In this document: positions 49,689 to 57,804 of the stretch, in pieces
How positions within the stretch are numbered: the first letter of the stretch is position 1
How the letters are laid out: each line of letters opens with the position of its first letter
Assembly (NCBI RefSeq): GCF_009392895.1
Contig: NZ_CP045488.1
Span: 1,240,001-1,304,000 of the forward strand
Length of the DNA: 64,000 nt
Origin: Natronorubrum aibiense
GTDB lineage: Archaea; Halobacteriota; Halobacteria; Halobacteriales; Natrialbaceae
Reading direction: 5' to 3'
The notes under the pieces: generated by a model
The model's database searches: none
What the model saw: the letters and a program-made list of their open reading frames with translations, nothing else
What the model was told of the DNA's origin: nothing
Translations under genes and position numbers: made by a program

Positions 49689-52496
49689 CTATTCGACGAT
49701 TGTACGGTTGTCGCTGCCGAACAACTGTCCGAGGAGTCGTTGCTGCCCGAATCGGAGGTGGCGGTTGACTGTCGGTTGGGAAACACCGAGTAGTTCGGCG
49801 ATATCCTCACCCGTACTCTCACGTGGCCACTCGAAGAAGCCAGCGTAATAGGCGGTCTTCATCACCTCGAGCTGTCTCGGTGTCAGCTCGGCCACCAATG
49901 ACGTGACCAGCTCTTCTCGGGTGTGCATCGTCCGCTTGACGTCGCGTCTGGCGACGAGCTCGACGCTCGGATACTGTTCGGAGAGCATCCCGACGAACTC
50001 CCGGACGTTACTTGTCGGCGGTACGTCGACGACGGCCTCGAGTCCTGTCTCGGTGGCCCGGATCGACCGCGGGCGCGCACCGTGCCGGACGAGTTTCGAG
50101 GCGATGACGCGACCGGTAATCGCCGCCTCGAAGAGACATCGGTCGCCCGATTCATTGACGAGGGCGTGGCTTCTGACGGAGACGCTGCCTGCGAGATAGT
50201 CGCTGATCTCGTCAGGATCGCCACCGATCGTCGAAAAGAACAGCCGTGTTTCATCGACCGAATAAGCCGTGACCCCTTCGTACTCGACTTGACAGCTGGC
50301 GTTCCGTGCGACCCGTGCGAGGAACGTCTCTGCCCCGTCGAACCGAAGCGTCAGCTCGAGGAGCGTATCGGCCTGGAGCGCCTGTCGTGTCTTCACGGCG
50401 GTGATCGAGTTTGCGATACTCTCTCCTAATTCTTCGAACACCGTTCGCTCGAGGTCGTCGAAGACGCCCGGTTCGGTGGCGTAGACAGAGAGGACGCCGT
50501 ACGAGTACTTGTCGACCCTGATGGGGACAGCCAGACAGGACGAGAAGCCGGCGGCGAGGGCGTGCTTTCGCCAGGCGTCGGTTTTCAAATCTTCAAGGAC
50601 GTTCGTGACGACCGTCGCCCGCTCGGTTCGTGCCGTGCGGACGGACGGCTCTCGAGGCGTCTCGGTCGTCTCGAGGGAGACGGCGTTCAGATAGTCCTGA
50701 TTGGTACCGGCCCAGCTGTGTGGCTGGAGCGTGGTCTCGCTGGCGTCGAGGCTCCCGATCCAGGCGAACGCGATATCGTCGTTCGCCACCAGTCGTTCAC
50801 AGACGGTCCGCTCGATCTCCTCGCGAGTGGTGGCGCTGACGAGCGACTGATTGACCGTCCGAATGATCTCGGTGATCTGTATCTGTCGTTCGAGACGGTC
50901 GTTTCGCTCCTCGAGCTCGGCGTCTTGCTCCCGGAGGCTTGCTTCACTCTCGAGTCGGTCAAACGTGGCTTCGGTCGTCGCCGCAAGCGTCTCGACCAGC
51001 TTCCGGGTCTCGTCGTCGATCGTCGATGGGGGTGCGAGGACGACGAAGACGCCGGACTCGCTGATCGGAACGAAAAACCCACCGTCGACGGGCTCGTCGA
51101 ACAGTTGTGGGTGTTCGTTCGGTTCGGTGTCGTCAAATACCGTCTGTGTTCCTCCGACGAACGTATTCCAGACGATGGAGTCACTGTCGCCGATGGGGAC
51201 GGACGGAGGATCACCGTCGCGGTCGCCGAATCCAGCGGTAGACGCGATGGGTTCGAGTCGGCTCACGTCGTTGCTGAGACGATAGATGCCGACACCGGTG
51301 ACATCGAGGATGTCCTCGGTCGTCTCGACGATCAGTTCAGCGACGTCGGATGCTGTCGCCGTGTGGAGTAGCTCGTGGCTGGCCTCGTGAATCGAGGACA
51401 GTGCCCGCTCGTATTCTTTTCGGTCGGTAATATCCAGCGAGGAGCAGCTCAAACCGACGATCTCTCCGGAATCATCGCGCAGTGGCTCGACCGTCAGGTC
51501 GTAGGTGACGACGCTGCCGGATAGCTCGTATGTCACCTCCTCGCGAACGCCCTCACCGGTTGCTAACACCGTACGCTTCGGCGCCATAAGCGTCTCCGCT
51601 GCCGCCGGTGGTAACAACTCGTCGTCACGTTTACCGAGCACGTCGTCGCGTCGGAACTTTGGATGTGGATTTCCGATCCAGGTGTAGCGGAGGTCGGTGT
51701 CCATCCTGAACGCGACCATGGGTGAGTTCTCCAGTGCCACGCGGAAGTGCTCCTTCTCGGTTTGCAGTTCCCGCTCGAGGTGCTTGCGCTCGCGTACGTC
51801 CCGACCGATTCCTGCCAGTACCGGGTTCCCATCGGGATCTTCGAGATCGACTGCGGTAAACTCGTGGGGAACGAAGTCACCGTCGGCAGTTTGGACATCG
51901 GCTTCGACTCGAGCGCTCCCCGTCTCTTGGGCCCGCTCCATTGCCGCCTGGATCAGTTCCTCGTCGTCTCCCTCATAGAACTCGAGGACGTGCATCGACT
52001 CGATTTCGTCGTTCGAATAGCCCGTCATCGCGGGCAGTCGCTCGTTCCAGCGCTGGACGTTTCCGTCCCCGTCGAGGACGTAGAACACGTCGTCGATGGC
52101 ATCGAGCACGTCGTTGGTATGTCCGAGCTGGCGCTCGAGCCGCCGTTCGCTCTCCCGGACGGTCTCGACCATGCTGTCGATGGCGTTTGCCAGGTCTCCG
52201 AGTTCGTCATCGCGGTCACTTGAGAAATCAACGTCGTCCCCGCCGGCGTCGAACCGCTCTATTTTCTCCGTTAACCGCGCGATCGCGTTCCCCGTGTCGC
52301 TGGGGACGACGAGACCGAAGAGCCCGACCGTCGACAGCACCGCCAGCGATGACTGGTCCACGACGGACCGAATCGGCACCGTGGTTCCGTCCCAGATGAT
52401 AGCAAGGGCGACGAGCGTCAGTGCGAAGGCCACCGTCCCCGTCCGACTGGTGGGGAATCTAGTGGCCAACACTCGTCGGCGCGTAGCGTCTCTCAT
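49689..52496 (-). CDS. Membrane-anchored PAS/GAF sensor regulator with Bat and HTH-10 domains
   Basis: This 935-residue one-component sensor starts with two transmembrane helices (residues 20-36 and 50-65), then a HAMP-like segment (IARLTEKIERFDAGGDDVDF) and a coiled coil. Two PAS domains follow (residues about 125-235, VFYVLDGDGNVQRWN, and 245-360), then two GAF domains (370-500; 545-690). Next is a Bat-type domain (690-850) and a C-terminal HTH-10 (LTPRQLEVMKTAYYAGFFEWPRESTGEDIAELLGVSQPTVNRHLR). Proteins of this kind sense redox, light or oxygen and activate neighbouring genes. It converges with the BCCT gene, so control of betaine use is possible but unproven. Confidence 0.85.
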   Translation of the reverse strand: MRDATRRRVLATRFPTSRTGTVAFALTLVALAIIWDGTTVPIRSVVDQSSLAVLSTVGLFGLVVPSDTGNAIARLTEKIERFDAGGDDVDFSSDRDDELGDLANAIDSMVETVRESERRLERQLGHTNDVLDAIDDVFYVLDGDGNVQRWNERLPAMTGYSNDEIESMHVLEFYEGDDEELIQAAMERAQETGSARVEADVQTADGDFVPHEFTAVDLEDPDGNPVLAGIGRDVRERKHLERELQTEKEHFRVALENSPMVAFRMDTDLRYTWIGNPHPKFRRDDVLGKRDDELLPPAAAETLMAPKRTVLATGEGVREEVTYELSGSVVTYDLTVEPLRDDSGEIVGLSCSSLDITDRKEYERALSSIHEASHELLHTATASDVAELIVETTEDILDVTGVGIYRLSNDVSRLEPIASTAGFGDRDGDPPSVPIGDSDSIVWNTFVGGTQTVFDDTEPNEHPQLFDEPVDGGFFVPISESGVFVVLAPPSTIDDETRKLVETLAATTEATFDRLESEASLREQDAELEERNDRLERQIQITEIIRTVNQSLVSATTREEIERTVCERLVANDDIAFAWIGSLDASETTLQPHSWAGTNQDYLNAVSLETTETPREPSVRTARTERATVVTNVLEDLKTDAWRKHALAAGFSSCLAVPIRVDKYSYGVLSVYATEPGVFDDLERTVFEELGESIANSITAVKTRQALQADTLLELTLRFDGAETFLARVARNASCQVEYEGVTAYSVDETRLFFSTIGGDPDEISDYLAGSVSVRSHALVNESGDRCLFEAAITGRVIASKLVRHGARPRSIRATETGLEAVVDVPPTSNVREFVGMLSEQYPSVELVARRDVKRTMHTREELVTSLVAELTPRQLEVMKTAYYAGFFEWPRESTGEDIAELLGVSQPTVNRHLRFGQQRLLGQLFGSDNRTIVE

Positions 52497-52588
52497 GTGG
52501 ATCTATTAGCCGCGAGCAGCTATTACTGAGAGGGTAACCCGTACTGCCATCGACCGATCGCGCTCGTCGATCAGACTGCAGCGAGCAG

Positions 52589-53227
52589 TTGGTTCGGACC
52601 GAGACGACTCGAGATGACTCGGCGGGTGACGGCGTTGCAGGCATCGACCTCGGCATTACGAATATCGCTACGGTCGCGTTTCCCGACGAGTATGTCCTCT
52701 ACCCGGGTAACTCGCTCAAACAGGACAAGCACTACTTCACTCGAACCGAGTACGACACCGAGGGAGAGAATGGGCCGTCAGAGATGTCGGTGTGGGCACG
52801 TCGGAAACTCGCTGATCGTGAGACACACTTCTTCCACGTCCTCACGGACGCCATCATCACCGAATGTGTCGAGCGCGGTGTTGGAATGCTCGCGGTGAGC
52901 TGGCCTGAAAACGTGCGAGAGTCCGACTGGGGCAAGACAGGAAACAAGAAGTTACACTCGTGGGCGTTTGACCGCATCTACCAGTACCTCGAATATAAAG
53001 GCGAGATACGTGGTGTCGAGGTACTGAAGGAGAACGAGTGGGACACCTCGAAGACGTGTTCGGCATGTGGCGACGACACGAAACCGAATCGTGTTGAACG
53101 TGGCCTGTACGTCTGCTCGTCGTGTGAACTGGTGGCCAACGCCGATTGCAACGGGGCGGAGAACATGCAGCAAAAGTTGACATCCTCCTGCGCCTGTTCC
53201 GCATATAACTCCGAGTCCTCACGGTGA
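52589..53227 (+). pseudogene. tnpB: tnpB transposon nuclease gene, 5'-truncated
   Basis: This frame encodes about 212 residues, the C-terminal half of a TnpB protein of about 410. It has the first RuvC motif GIDLGITNIATVAF, the zinc ribbon CSACG...CSSCE and the last RuvC motif NADCNGAENM. The middle motif, usually V-V-x-E/D-L, reads LAVSWPENV, so the central acidic residue may be lost. There is no ATG at a sensible place (the first start is TTG), and the N-terminal DNA-binding half is absent. It is therefore a relic and unlikely to cut DNA. Confidence 0.8.
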
Positions 53228-53229
53228 GG

Positions 53230-53380
53230 ATAGGAGTAACGGCTGTGTGGCACAGCCCTCGGTATACCTGTTCGACCGCGAGAGCGGGATGTTCACCACG
53301 AGAGAACAGGTTATATCGTAGACCGGCAAATATCCCAACCTATGGTACGGGAAGCTCCGGCGTTCACGCCGGAGAGGATG
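53230..53380 (+). ncRNA. Omega-RNA-like right end of the IS remnant
   Basis: Downstream of the tnpB relic, two hairpins are preserved: GGCTGTG-TGG-CACAGCC at 53241-53257 and CTCCGGCG-TTCA-CGCCGGAG at 53355-53374. The sequence around the second hairpin (GGGAAGCTCC...GGAGAGGATGTCAC) is the usual right end of haloarchaeal IS1341 elements, where omega-RNA scaffolds end. A guide encoded beyond it would be the first bases of the adjacent glyA 3' end, in antisense orientation. Transcription is not shown. Confidence 0.5.
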
Positions 53381-54625
53381 TCACTCGTACACCGGGAACA
53401 AGTCACAGAGGTCGTCGACCGACTCGGAGACGCGCTCGAACGTCGCGTCGTCGTCGGGCGCGTCGAGCACGTCGACGATGTGGTGGGCGACCGTCTCGAT
53501 CTCCGCGGGGCCGAACCCGCGGGTCGTCAGCGCGGGCGTGCCGATCCGGACGCCGCTGGTGACGAACGGCGACCGGGTTTCGCCCGGAACGGTGTTTTTG
53601 TTGACGACGATGCCGACGTCCGAGAGCGCGGCTTCGGCGTCGTCGCCGGTGAGTTCCGGATGCGACTCTCGGAGATCGACGAGGACGAGATGTTTGTCGG
53701 TACCGTCGGAGACCAGCGACAGCCCGCGGTCGCGGAACACGTCCGCGAGGGTGGCCGCGTTTTCGACGGTTCGATCGGCGTACGCCTCGAATTCGGGTTC
53801 TAAGGCCTCCCCGAAGCCGACGGCCTTGCCGGCGATATTGTGCATGAGCGGGCCGCCTTGACTGCCGGGGAAAACCGCGCTGTCGACGTCGTCGGCGTAC
53901 GCCTCGTCGCACATGATGATCCCGCCCCGACCGGCCCGGACGGTCTTGTGCGTGCTCCCGGTGACGAAGTCGGCGTGCTCGACCGGACTCGAGTGGACGC
54001 CCGCCGCGACGAGGCCGGTGATGTGGGCGATATCGGCGAGATGGTAGGCGTCGACCGTATCTGCAATCTCGCCGACACGCTTCCAGTCGAACTCGCGGGG
54101 GTACGCCGAGGAGCCGCTGACGATCATCGCCGGGTCGACCGCACGGGCCTGTTCGGCGAGGGCGTCGTAGTCGATGTACCCCGTTTCCGGATCGACCTCG
54201 TACTGTTCGACCTCGTAGAGCTGACCGGAGAAGTTGACGTGATGGCCGTGACTGAGGTGGCCGCCATGGGTCAGATCCAGCGAAAGGATCGTCTCACCCG
54301 GCTCTAAGGCGGCGAAGTAGACGCCCATGTTCGCCTGCGTGCCCGAGTGTGGCTGGACGTTGACGTGGTCGGCTCCCCACAGCGATTTCGCCCGTTCGAT
54401 CGCCCGTCGCTCGACCTCGTCGACGTGTTCGCAGCCGCCGTAGTAGCGCGCGCCGGGGTAGCCTTCGGCGTACTTGTTCGTCAGCGCTGTTCCCTGGGCG
54501 GCCAGTACGGCTTCGGACACGTGATTCTCCGAGGCAATCATTCCCAGCGTCGACTCCTGACGCTCGCGTTCGCGTTCGACGGCGTCGGCGACCGCCGGAT
54601 CGACCTCTGTGAGTGGGTCTGACAT
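53381..54625 (-). CDS. glyA: Serine hydroxymethyltransferase
   Basis: This 414-residue PLP enzyme interconverts glycine and serine with a folate or methanopterin-type one-carbon carrier. The N-terminus MSDPLTEVDPAVADAVERERER and LGMIASENHVSEAVLAAQGTALTNKYAEGYPGARYYGG are diagnostic; THGGHLSHGHHVNFSGQLY surrounds the cofactor pocket and the PLP lysine is K227 in TGSTHKTVRAGRGG. The C-terminus DLCDLFPVYE is intact, so the adjacent IS insertion did not damage the gene. The start at 54625 fits the family. In this locus it would turn glycine from sarcosine into serine. Confidence 0.95.
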   Translation of the reverse strand: MSDPLTEVDPAVADAVERERERQESTLGMIASENHVSEAVLAAQGTALTNKYAEGYPGARYYGGCEHVDEVERRAIERAKSLWGADHVNVQPHSGTQANMGVYFAALEPGETILSLDLTHGGHLSHGHHVNFSGQLYEVEQYEVDPETGYIDYDALAEQARAVDPAMIVSGSSAYPREFDWKRVGEIADTVDAYHLADIAHITGLVAAGVHSSPVEHADFVTGSTHKTVRAGRGGIIMCDEAYADDVDSAVFPGSQGGPLMHNIAGKAVGFGEALEPEFEAYADRTVENAATLADVFRDRGLSLVSDGTDKHLVLVDLRESHPELTGDDAEAALSDVGIVVNKNTVPGETRSPFVTSGVRIGTPALTTRGFGPAEIETVAHHIVDVLDAPDDDATFERVSESVDDLCDLFPVYE

Positions 54626-54712
54626 ACCAAAGGCATGGACGAATCCACGCAAGTATCTTGATCGCAGGTAATCGACCCGTTGAAAAGCGACTGGGATCGC
54701 TCGCCATCCCTC

Positions 54713-54776
54713 GAGAGCCGCGCCGTCCCTCGAGTTCGAGAGCCGCGCCGTCCCTCGAGTTCGAGAGCCGCGCCGC
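54713..54776. repeat. 25-bp tandem repeat, about 2.6 copies
   Basis: The unit GAGAGCCGCGCCGTCCCTCG plus AGTTC starts at 54713 and 54738, with a partial third copy from 54763. It lies in the 218-bp spacer between glyA and ridA, which are divergent. Each unit contains CTCGAG. Confidence 0.85.
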
Positions 54777-54843
54777 CGCCAACTTAAGCGTCCGTACTGT
54801 CTCAGATCGTGTTTTACGGTCGTTCGTCGTGACTGTCTCTCTC

Positions 54844-55224
54844 ATGAAACGTGTTATCAACACAGACGAAGCGCCCGCGGCGGTCGGCGCATACAGTCAG
54901 GCGACTGCCACTGGCGACCTCCTGTTCACCGCCGGACAGCTCCCGTTCACTCCCGACGGCGACCTGCTCGAGGACGTGCCGGTCGCCGACCAGACCCGCC
55001 AGTGTCTCGAGAACGTCGCAGCGATCCTCGAGTCGGAAGGTGCAGACCTTGAGGACGTGCTCAAAGTCACGGTCTTTCTCGACGATATCGACGACTTCGA
55101 GGCGATGAACGAGGCCTACGCCGAGTTTTTCGAGGACTCGCCGCCGGCGAGAAGCGCCGTCGAGGTCGGTCGCGTTCCGAAAGGTGCTGCCCTCGAGATC
55201 GAGGCCGTGGCGGTACTCGAGTAG
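54844..55224 (+). CDS. ridA: RidA family 2-iminobutanoate/2-iminopropanoate deaminase
   Basis: This 126-residue protein of the YjgF/YER057c/UK114 family hydrolyses the reactive enamine/imine intermediates released by PLP enzymes such as threonine or serine ammonia-lyase. The start MKRVINTDEAPAAVGAYSQA, the AGQLPFTPDGDL loop, the QTRQCLENVAAILE helix and the C-terminal ARSAVEVGRVPKGAALEIEAVAVL (with the catalytic arginine) are all standard. Its presence near ilvA and glyA fits protection from 2-aminoacrylate. It is divergent from glyA across a tandem-repeat spacer. Confidence 0.95.
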   Translation: MKRVINTDEAPAAVGAYSQATATGDLLFTAGQLPFTPDGDLLEDVPVADQTRQCLENVAAILESEGADLEDVLKVTVFLDDIDDFEAMNEAYAEFFEDSPPARSAVEVGRVPKGAALEIEAVAVLE

Positions 55225-55255
55225 CGGCCGCGAGTCGGAGACGGGACGTCGTTTC

Positions 55256-55489
55256 CTACGGCGAGCCGCCCTTGATCAGTCGCAACACCGTCACGTGGTC
55301 GCTCTCGACCGGTTGGTCCTCGGGCACCGGCCGCCCATCGACGAGGACGCTCACCTCGTGTGGACTCAACTCGACCTCGCGAAGCAGATCCGCGTAGGTC
55401 GGCGTCTCGGTGCCGCCCTCGGCGTTCGATGCGGCCTCGAGTTCGAGTTCGTAGGTGGCCTCACCCTTGACGTCGACGGTGACGTGCAT
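55256..55489 (-). CDS. samp2: Ubiquitin-like small archaeal modifier protein SAMP2
   Basis: This is a 77-residue beta-grasp protein. MHVTVDVKGE, then YADLLREVELSPHEVSVLVDGRPVPEDQPVESDHVTVLRLIKGG matches haloarchaeal SAMP2, which modifies proteins through isopeptide bonds and supplies sulfur for tRNA thiolation via the E1-like UbaA. The diglycine (residues 74-75) is not the C-terminus: two residues, SP, follow before the TAG stop, so a processing step would be needed to expose GG. It also has an acidic insertion (EAASNAEGGTETP) compared with the common form. It converges with ridA. Confidence 0.88.
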   Translation of the reverse strand: MHVTVDVKGEATYELELEAASNAEGGTETPTYADLLREVELSPHEVSVLVDGRPVPEDQPVESDHVTVLRLIKGGSP

Positions 55490-55532
55490 ACGCGCAGTTG
55501 CGAGGCGACGGTCTTGAGCACGTCGCTCGCGA

Positions 55533-56621
55533 TCAGTCCGTGGTTGGCCCGTCGGACCCGGCCCCGACTCGACGGTCGCGCTCGCGGACGCTCCGCCGGT
55601 GGCCGTACAGCGCGCGAGCGATCGCGCCCAGTCCCAACAGCAGGACGATCAGGGTGATCAGCCCGCCGACGAACGGGGCTCGAGAGAGAGCGGTTCCGAC
55701 GGCCAATCCGACCACGAGCGCGAGCCATCGGTTTCCGATCCCGACCGCCGAGAGCAGTGCCGCGGCGACGGCGAACCACCCGTAGACGGCGCCGATCCAC
55801 AGCAGTAAGGCGAACACGAACGCGCCGATCACCGACAGCGGAATGCCGATGACCGTGATCAAGAGGGCGATCAGAAGAATCGGAACGCCCACGAAGACGC
55901 CCAGCCCGACCAATCCGGTACGGAGCGGGCCCGTCGAGACGCGGGCCGCAACGTTGCCGGAAAACCGCGGGAACAGCGCGAGCAACACAGCACCAAGCAG
56001 CAGGTTCACCGCGAAGGCGTAGGCGGCAAACACCCACGGTGCGAACGTCGGGATCGTCGGTGTGGTGCTGATCCCGAGCGAGGAATCCTGCTCGATCGTG
56101 CCTGCGACCGCGTCGGTGTTGCCCTCCAGATTGCCGTCGTATCGCAGGTCACCCGCGATCGACGCGCCCTCGCCCAGCCGGATCGTCTCGGCACCGATTT
56201 CGGCATCGCCCTCGATCGTGCCGTCGATGGTTGCGCTCCCCACGCCGGCCCTGAGATCCCCGCCAATGGTCCCGCTCTCGGCGACCGTGAGGCTTCCCGC
56301 ACCGACGTCGACGTCGCCGTCGACGACCCCGGCGATGGTCACGCTCCCACTCGCAACCTCGAGGGTGCCGCCGACCTCGCCGCCGTCTTCGATCACTACG
56401 TCACCCCCGGCGGCGCTGACGTCACCGGTGACGGTCCCGCGAACGACGATGCTTCCGCCGAACGCCTCGAGTTCGTCGACGGTCTCGCCCTCGTCGACGA
56501 CGATCGTCCCGCCCGTTCGCGCGTCCGACTGGGCCGCGACCGTGGCCGGGACCGTCCCGGCGAGGACGAGCGCGATCACGGCAATGACGACGACGGTTCG
56601 CAGACGCTGATTCCTGTCCAT
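55533..56621 (-). CDS. Secreted bactofilin-like polymer-forming domain plus membrane helices
   Basis: This 362-residue protein has a signal peptide (MDRNQRLRTVVVIAVIALVLAGTVPATVAAQ). A bactofilin-like beta-helix at about 37-170 shows many GTVTGDV, GGTLEV, GDVDVG and GTIEGDAEIG repeats. Five or so transmembrane segments lie from about 195 to 340, and the cytoplasmic tail is basic. The repeat domain should lie outside the cell and could polymerise or bind the S-layer. It is divergent from rfcS. Function unknown; a role in cell envelope organisation is an inference. Confidence 0.82.
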   Translation of the reverse strand: MDRNQRLRTVVVIAVIALVLAGTVPATVAAQSDARTGGTIVVDEGETVDELEAFGGSIVVRGTVTGDVSAAGGDVVIEDGGEVGGTLEVASGSVTIAGVVDGDVDVGAGSLTVAESGTIGGDLRAGVGSATIDGTIEGDAEIGAETIRLGEGASIAGDLRYDGNLEGNTDAVAGTIEQDSSLGISTTPTIPTFAPWVFAAYAFAVNLLLGAVLLALFPRFSGNVAARVSTGPLRTGLVGLGVFVGVPILLIALLITVIGIPLSVIGAFVFALLLWIGAVYGWFAVAAALLSAVGIGNRWLALVVGLAVGTALSRAPFVGGLITLIVLLLGLGAIARALYGHRRSVRERDRRVGAGSDGPTTD

Positions 56622-56776
56622 ACACTCACATTGGCTGGCTGACGATAAAAACGTACGACAGTGGTTTCGGCGATACTGACGGTCTCACTCCCGTGATCGT
56701 CATGGTCTCGCTGTGCCCGCTCGCTTCGACGGTGGGTTCGGAGGACTGTCTTGAGGCCGACGGCGGTGTTCGGTCG

Positions 56777-56785
56777 TTTTATCTT
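56777..56785 (+). promoter_or_regulatory. TATA box of rfcS
   Basis: TTTTATCTT is centred about 27 bp before the rfcS ATG at 56808, consistent with a leaderless transcript. Confidence 0.55.
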
Positions 56786-56807
56786 GCGGCCACCCCTTTC
56801 GAGCGGT

Positions 56808-57797
56808 ATGAGCGAGGCCGACGCCGAGGCGGCGGAGCCAACACCCGGCAAGACCGAGGTCTGGATCGAGAAGTATCGGCCGAAACGGCTCGACGAGATC
56901 AAGGGCCACGAGAACATCGTCCCGCGACTGCAACGCTACATCGAGCAGGACGACCTGCCGCACCTCATGTTTGCAGGACCGGCGGGTGTCGGGAAAACTG
57001 CCAGTTCACAGGCTATAGCCCGCGAAATATACGGCGACGACTGGCGCGAGAACTTCCTCGAACTCAACGCATCGGACCAGCGGGGGATCGATGTCGTCCG
57101 CGACCGGATCAAGGACTTCGCACGCACCTCGTTTGGCGGCTACGACCACCGCATCATCTTTCTCGACGAGGCCGACGCGCTGACCAGCGACGCCCAGTCG
57201 GCGCTGCGCCGGACGATGGAGCAGTTCTCGAACAACACGCGCTTTATCCTCTCGTGTAACTACTCGAGCCAGATCATCGACCCGATCCAGTCGCGCTGTG
57301 CCGTCTTCCGGTTTACCGAACTCTCCGAGGACGCAATCGAGGCCCAGATCCGCGAAATCGCTGAGATCGAAGGGATCACGGTGACAGACGACGGGATCGA
57401 CGCGCTGGTGTATGCGGCCGACGGCGACATGCGGAAGGCGATCAACGCCCTGCAGGCCGCCGCCGTCATGGGCGAGACCGTCGACGAGGAGACCGTCTTC
57501 GCGATCACCTCGACGGCCCGTCCCGAGGAGGTCGAGGCGATGGTCGATCACGCTATCGACGGCGACTTCACCGCTGCCCGCGCCGCCCTAGAGGACCTCC
57601 TGATGGAACGCGGCCTCGCCGGTGGTGACGTCATCGACCAACTCCATCGCTCGGCTTGGGAGTTCGACATTCCTGAACAGGCGACGGTTCGCCTGCTCGA
57701 GCGCCTCGGCGAGGTCGACTATCGGATCACCGAAGGCGCAAACGAGCGCCTGCAACTCGAGGCGATGCTGGCGTCGCTGGCACTCGAAAACGAGTAG
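56808..57797 (+). CDS. rfcS: Replication factor C small subunit
   Basis: This 329-residue AAA+ clamp loader ATPase loads PCNA on primed [22 protein letters not shown] is the typical start; Walker A is [12 protein letters not shown], Walker [11 protein letters not shown], sensor 1 [11 protein letters not shown] and the arginine finger lies in QSRCAVFRF. The C-terminal collar ([23 protein letters not shown]) is intact. The length and the absence of an intein show an ordinary haloarchaeal RfcS. The start at 56808 fits the TATA box 27 bp upstream. It converges with the kinase-like gene. Confidence 0.96.
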   Translation: MSEADAEAAEPTPGKTEVWIEKYRPKRLDEIKGHENIVPRLQRYIEQDDLPHLMFAGPAGVGKTASSQAIAREIYGDDWRENFLELNASDQRGIDVVRDRIKDFARTSFGGYDHRIIFLDEADALTSDAQSALRRTMEQFSNNTRFILSCNYSSQIIDPIQSRCAVFRFTELSEDAIEAQIREIAEIEGITVTDDGIDALVYAADGDMRKAINALQAAAVMGETVDEETVFAITSTARPEEVEAMVDHAIDGDFTAARAALEDLLMERGLAGGDVIDQLHRSAWEFDIPEQATVRLLERLGEVDYRITEGANERLQLEAMLASLALENE

Positions 57798-57804
57798 GCT
57801 CGAG

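Larger units (their letters stand above)
52560..53380 (+). mobile_element. Remnant IS1341-type (IS200/IS605 superfamily) element
   Basis: The remnant consists of a 5'-truncated tnpB and a right end containing two stem-loops typical of omega-RNA. No TnpA gene is present. The left boundary is uncertain and lies somewhere between the sensor gene start (52496) and 52589. The right end abuts the glyA stop codon (TGA on the minus strand, 53383-53381). The element is therefore inserted directly behind glyA. Confidence 0.75.

Noticed and set aside
56790-56807. ORB-like string (minus strand CGCTCGAAAGGGGTGG) between the rfcS TATA box and ATG
   Set aside because: It lacks four bases of the GAAACGAAGGGG core, and CTCGA is very common here; similarity is too weak without a matrix score.
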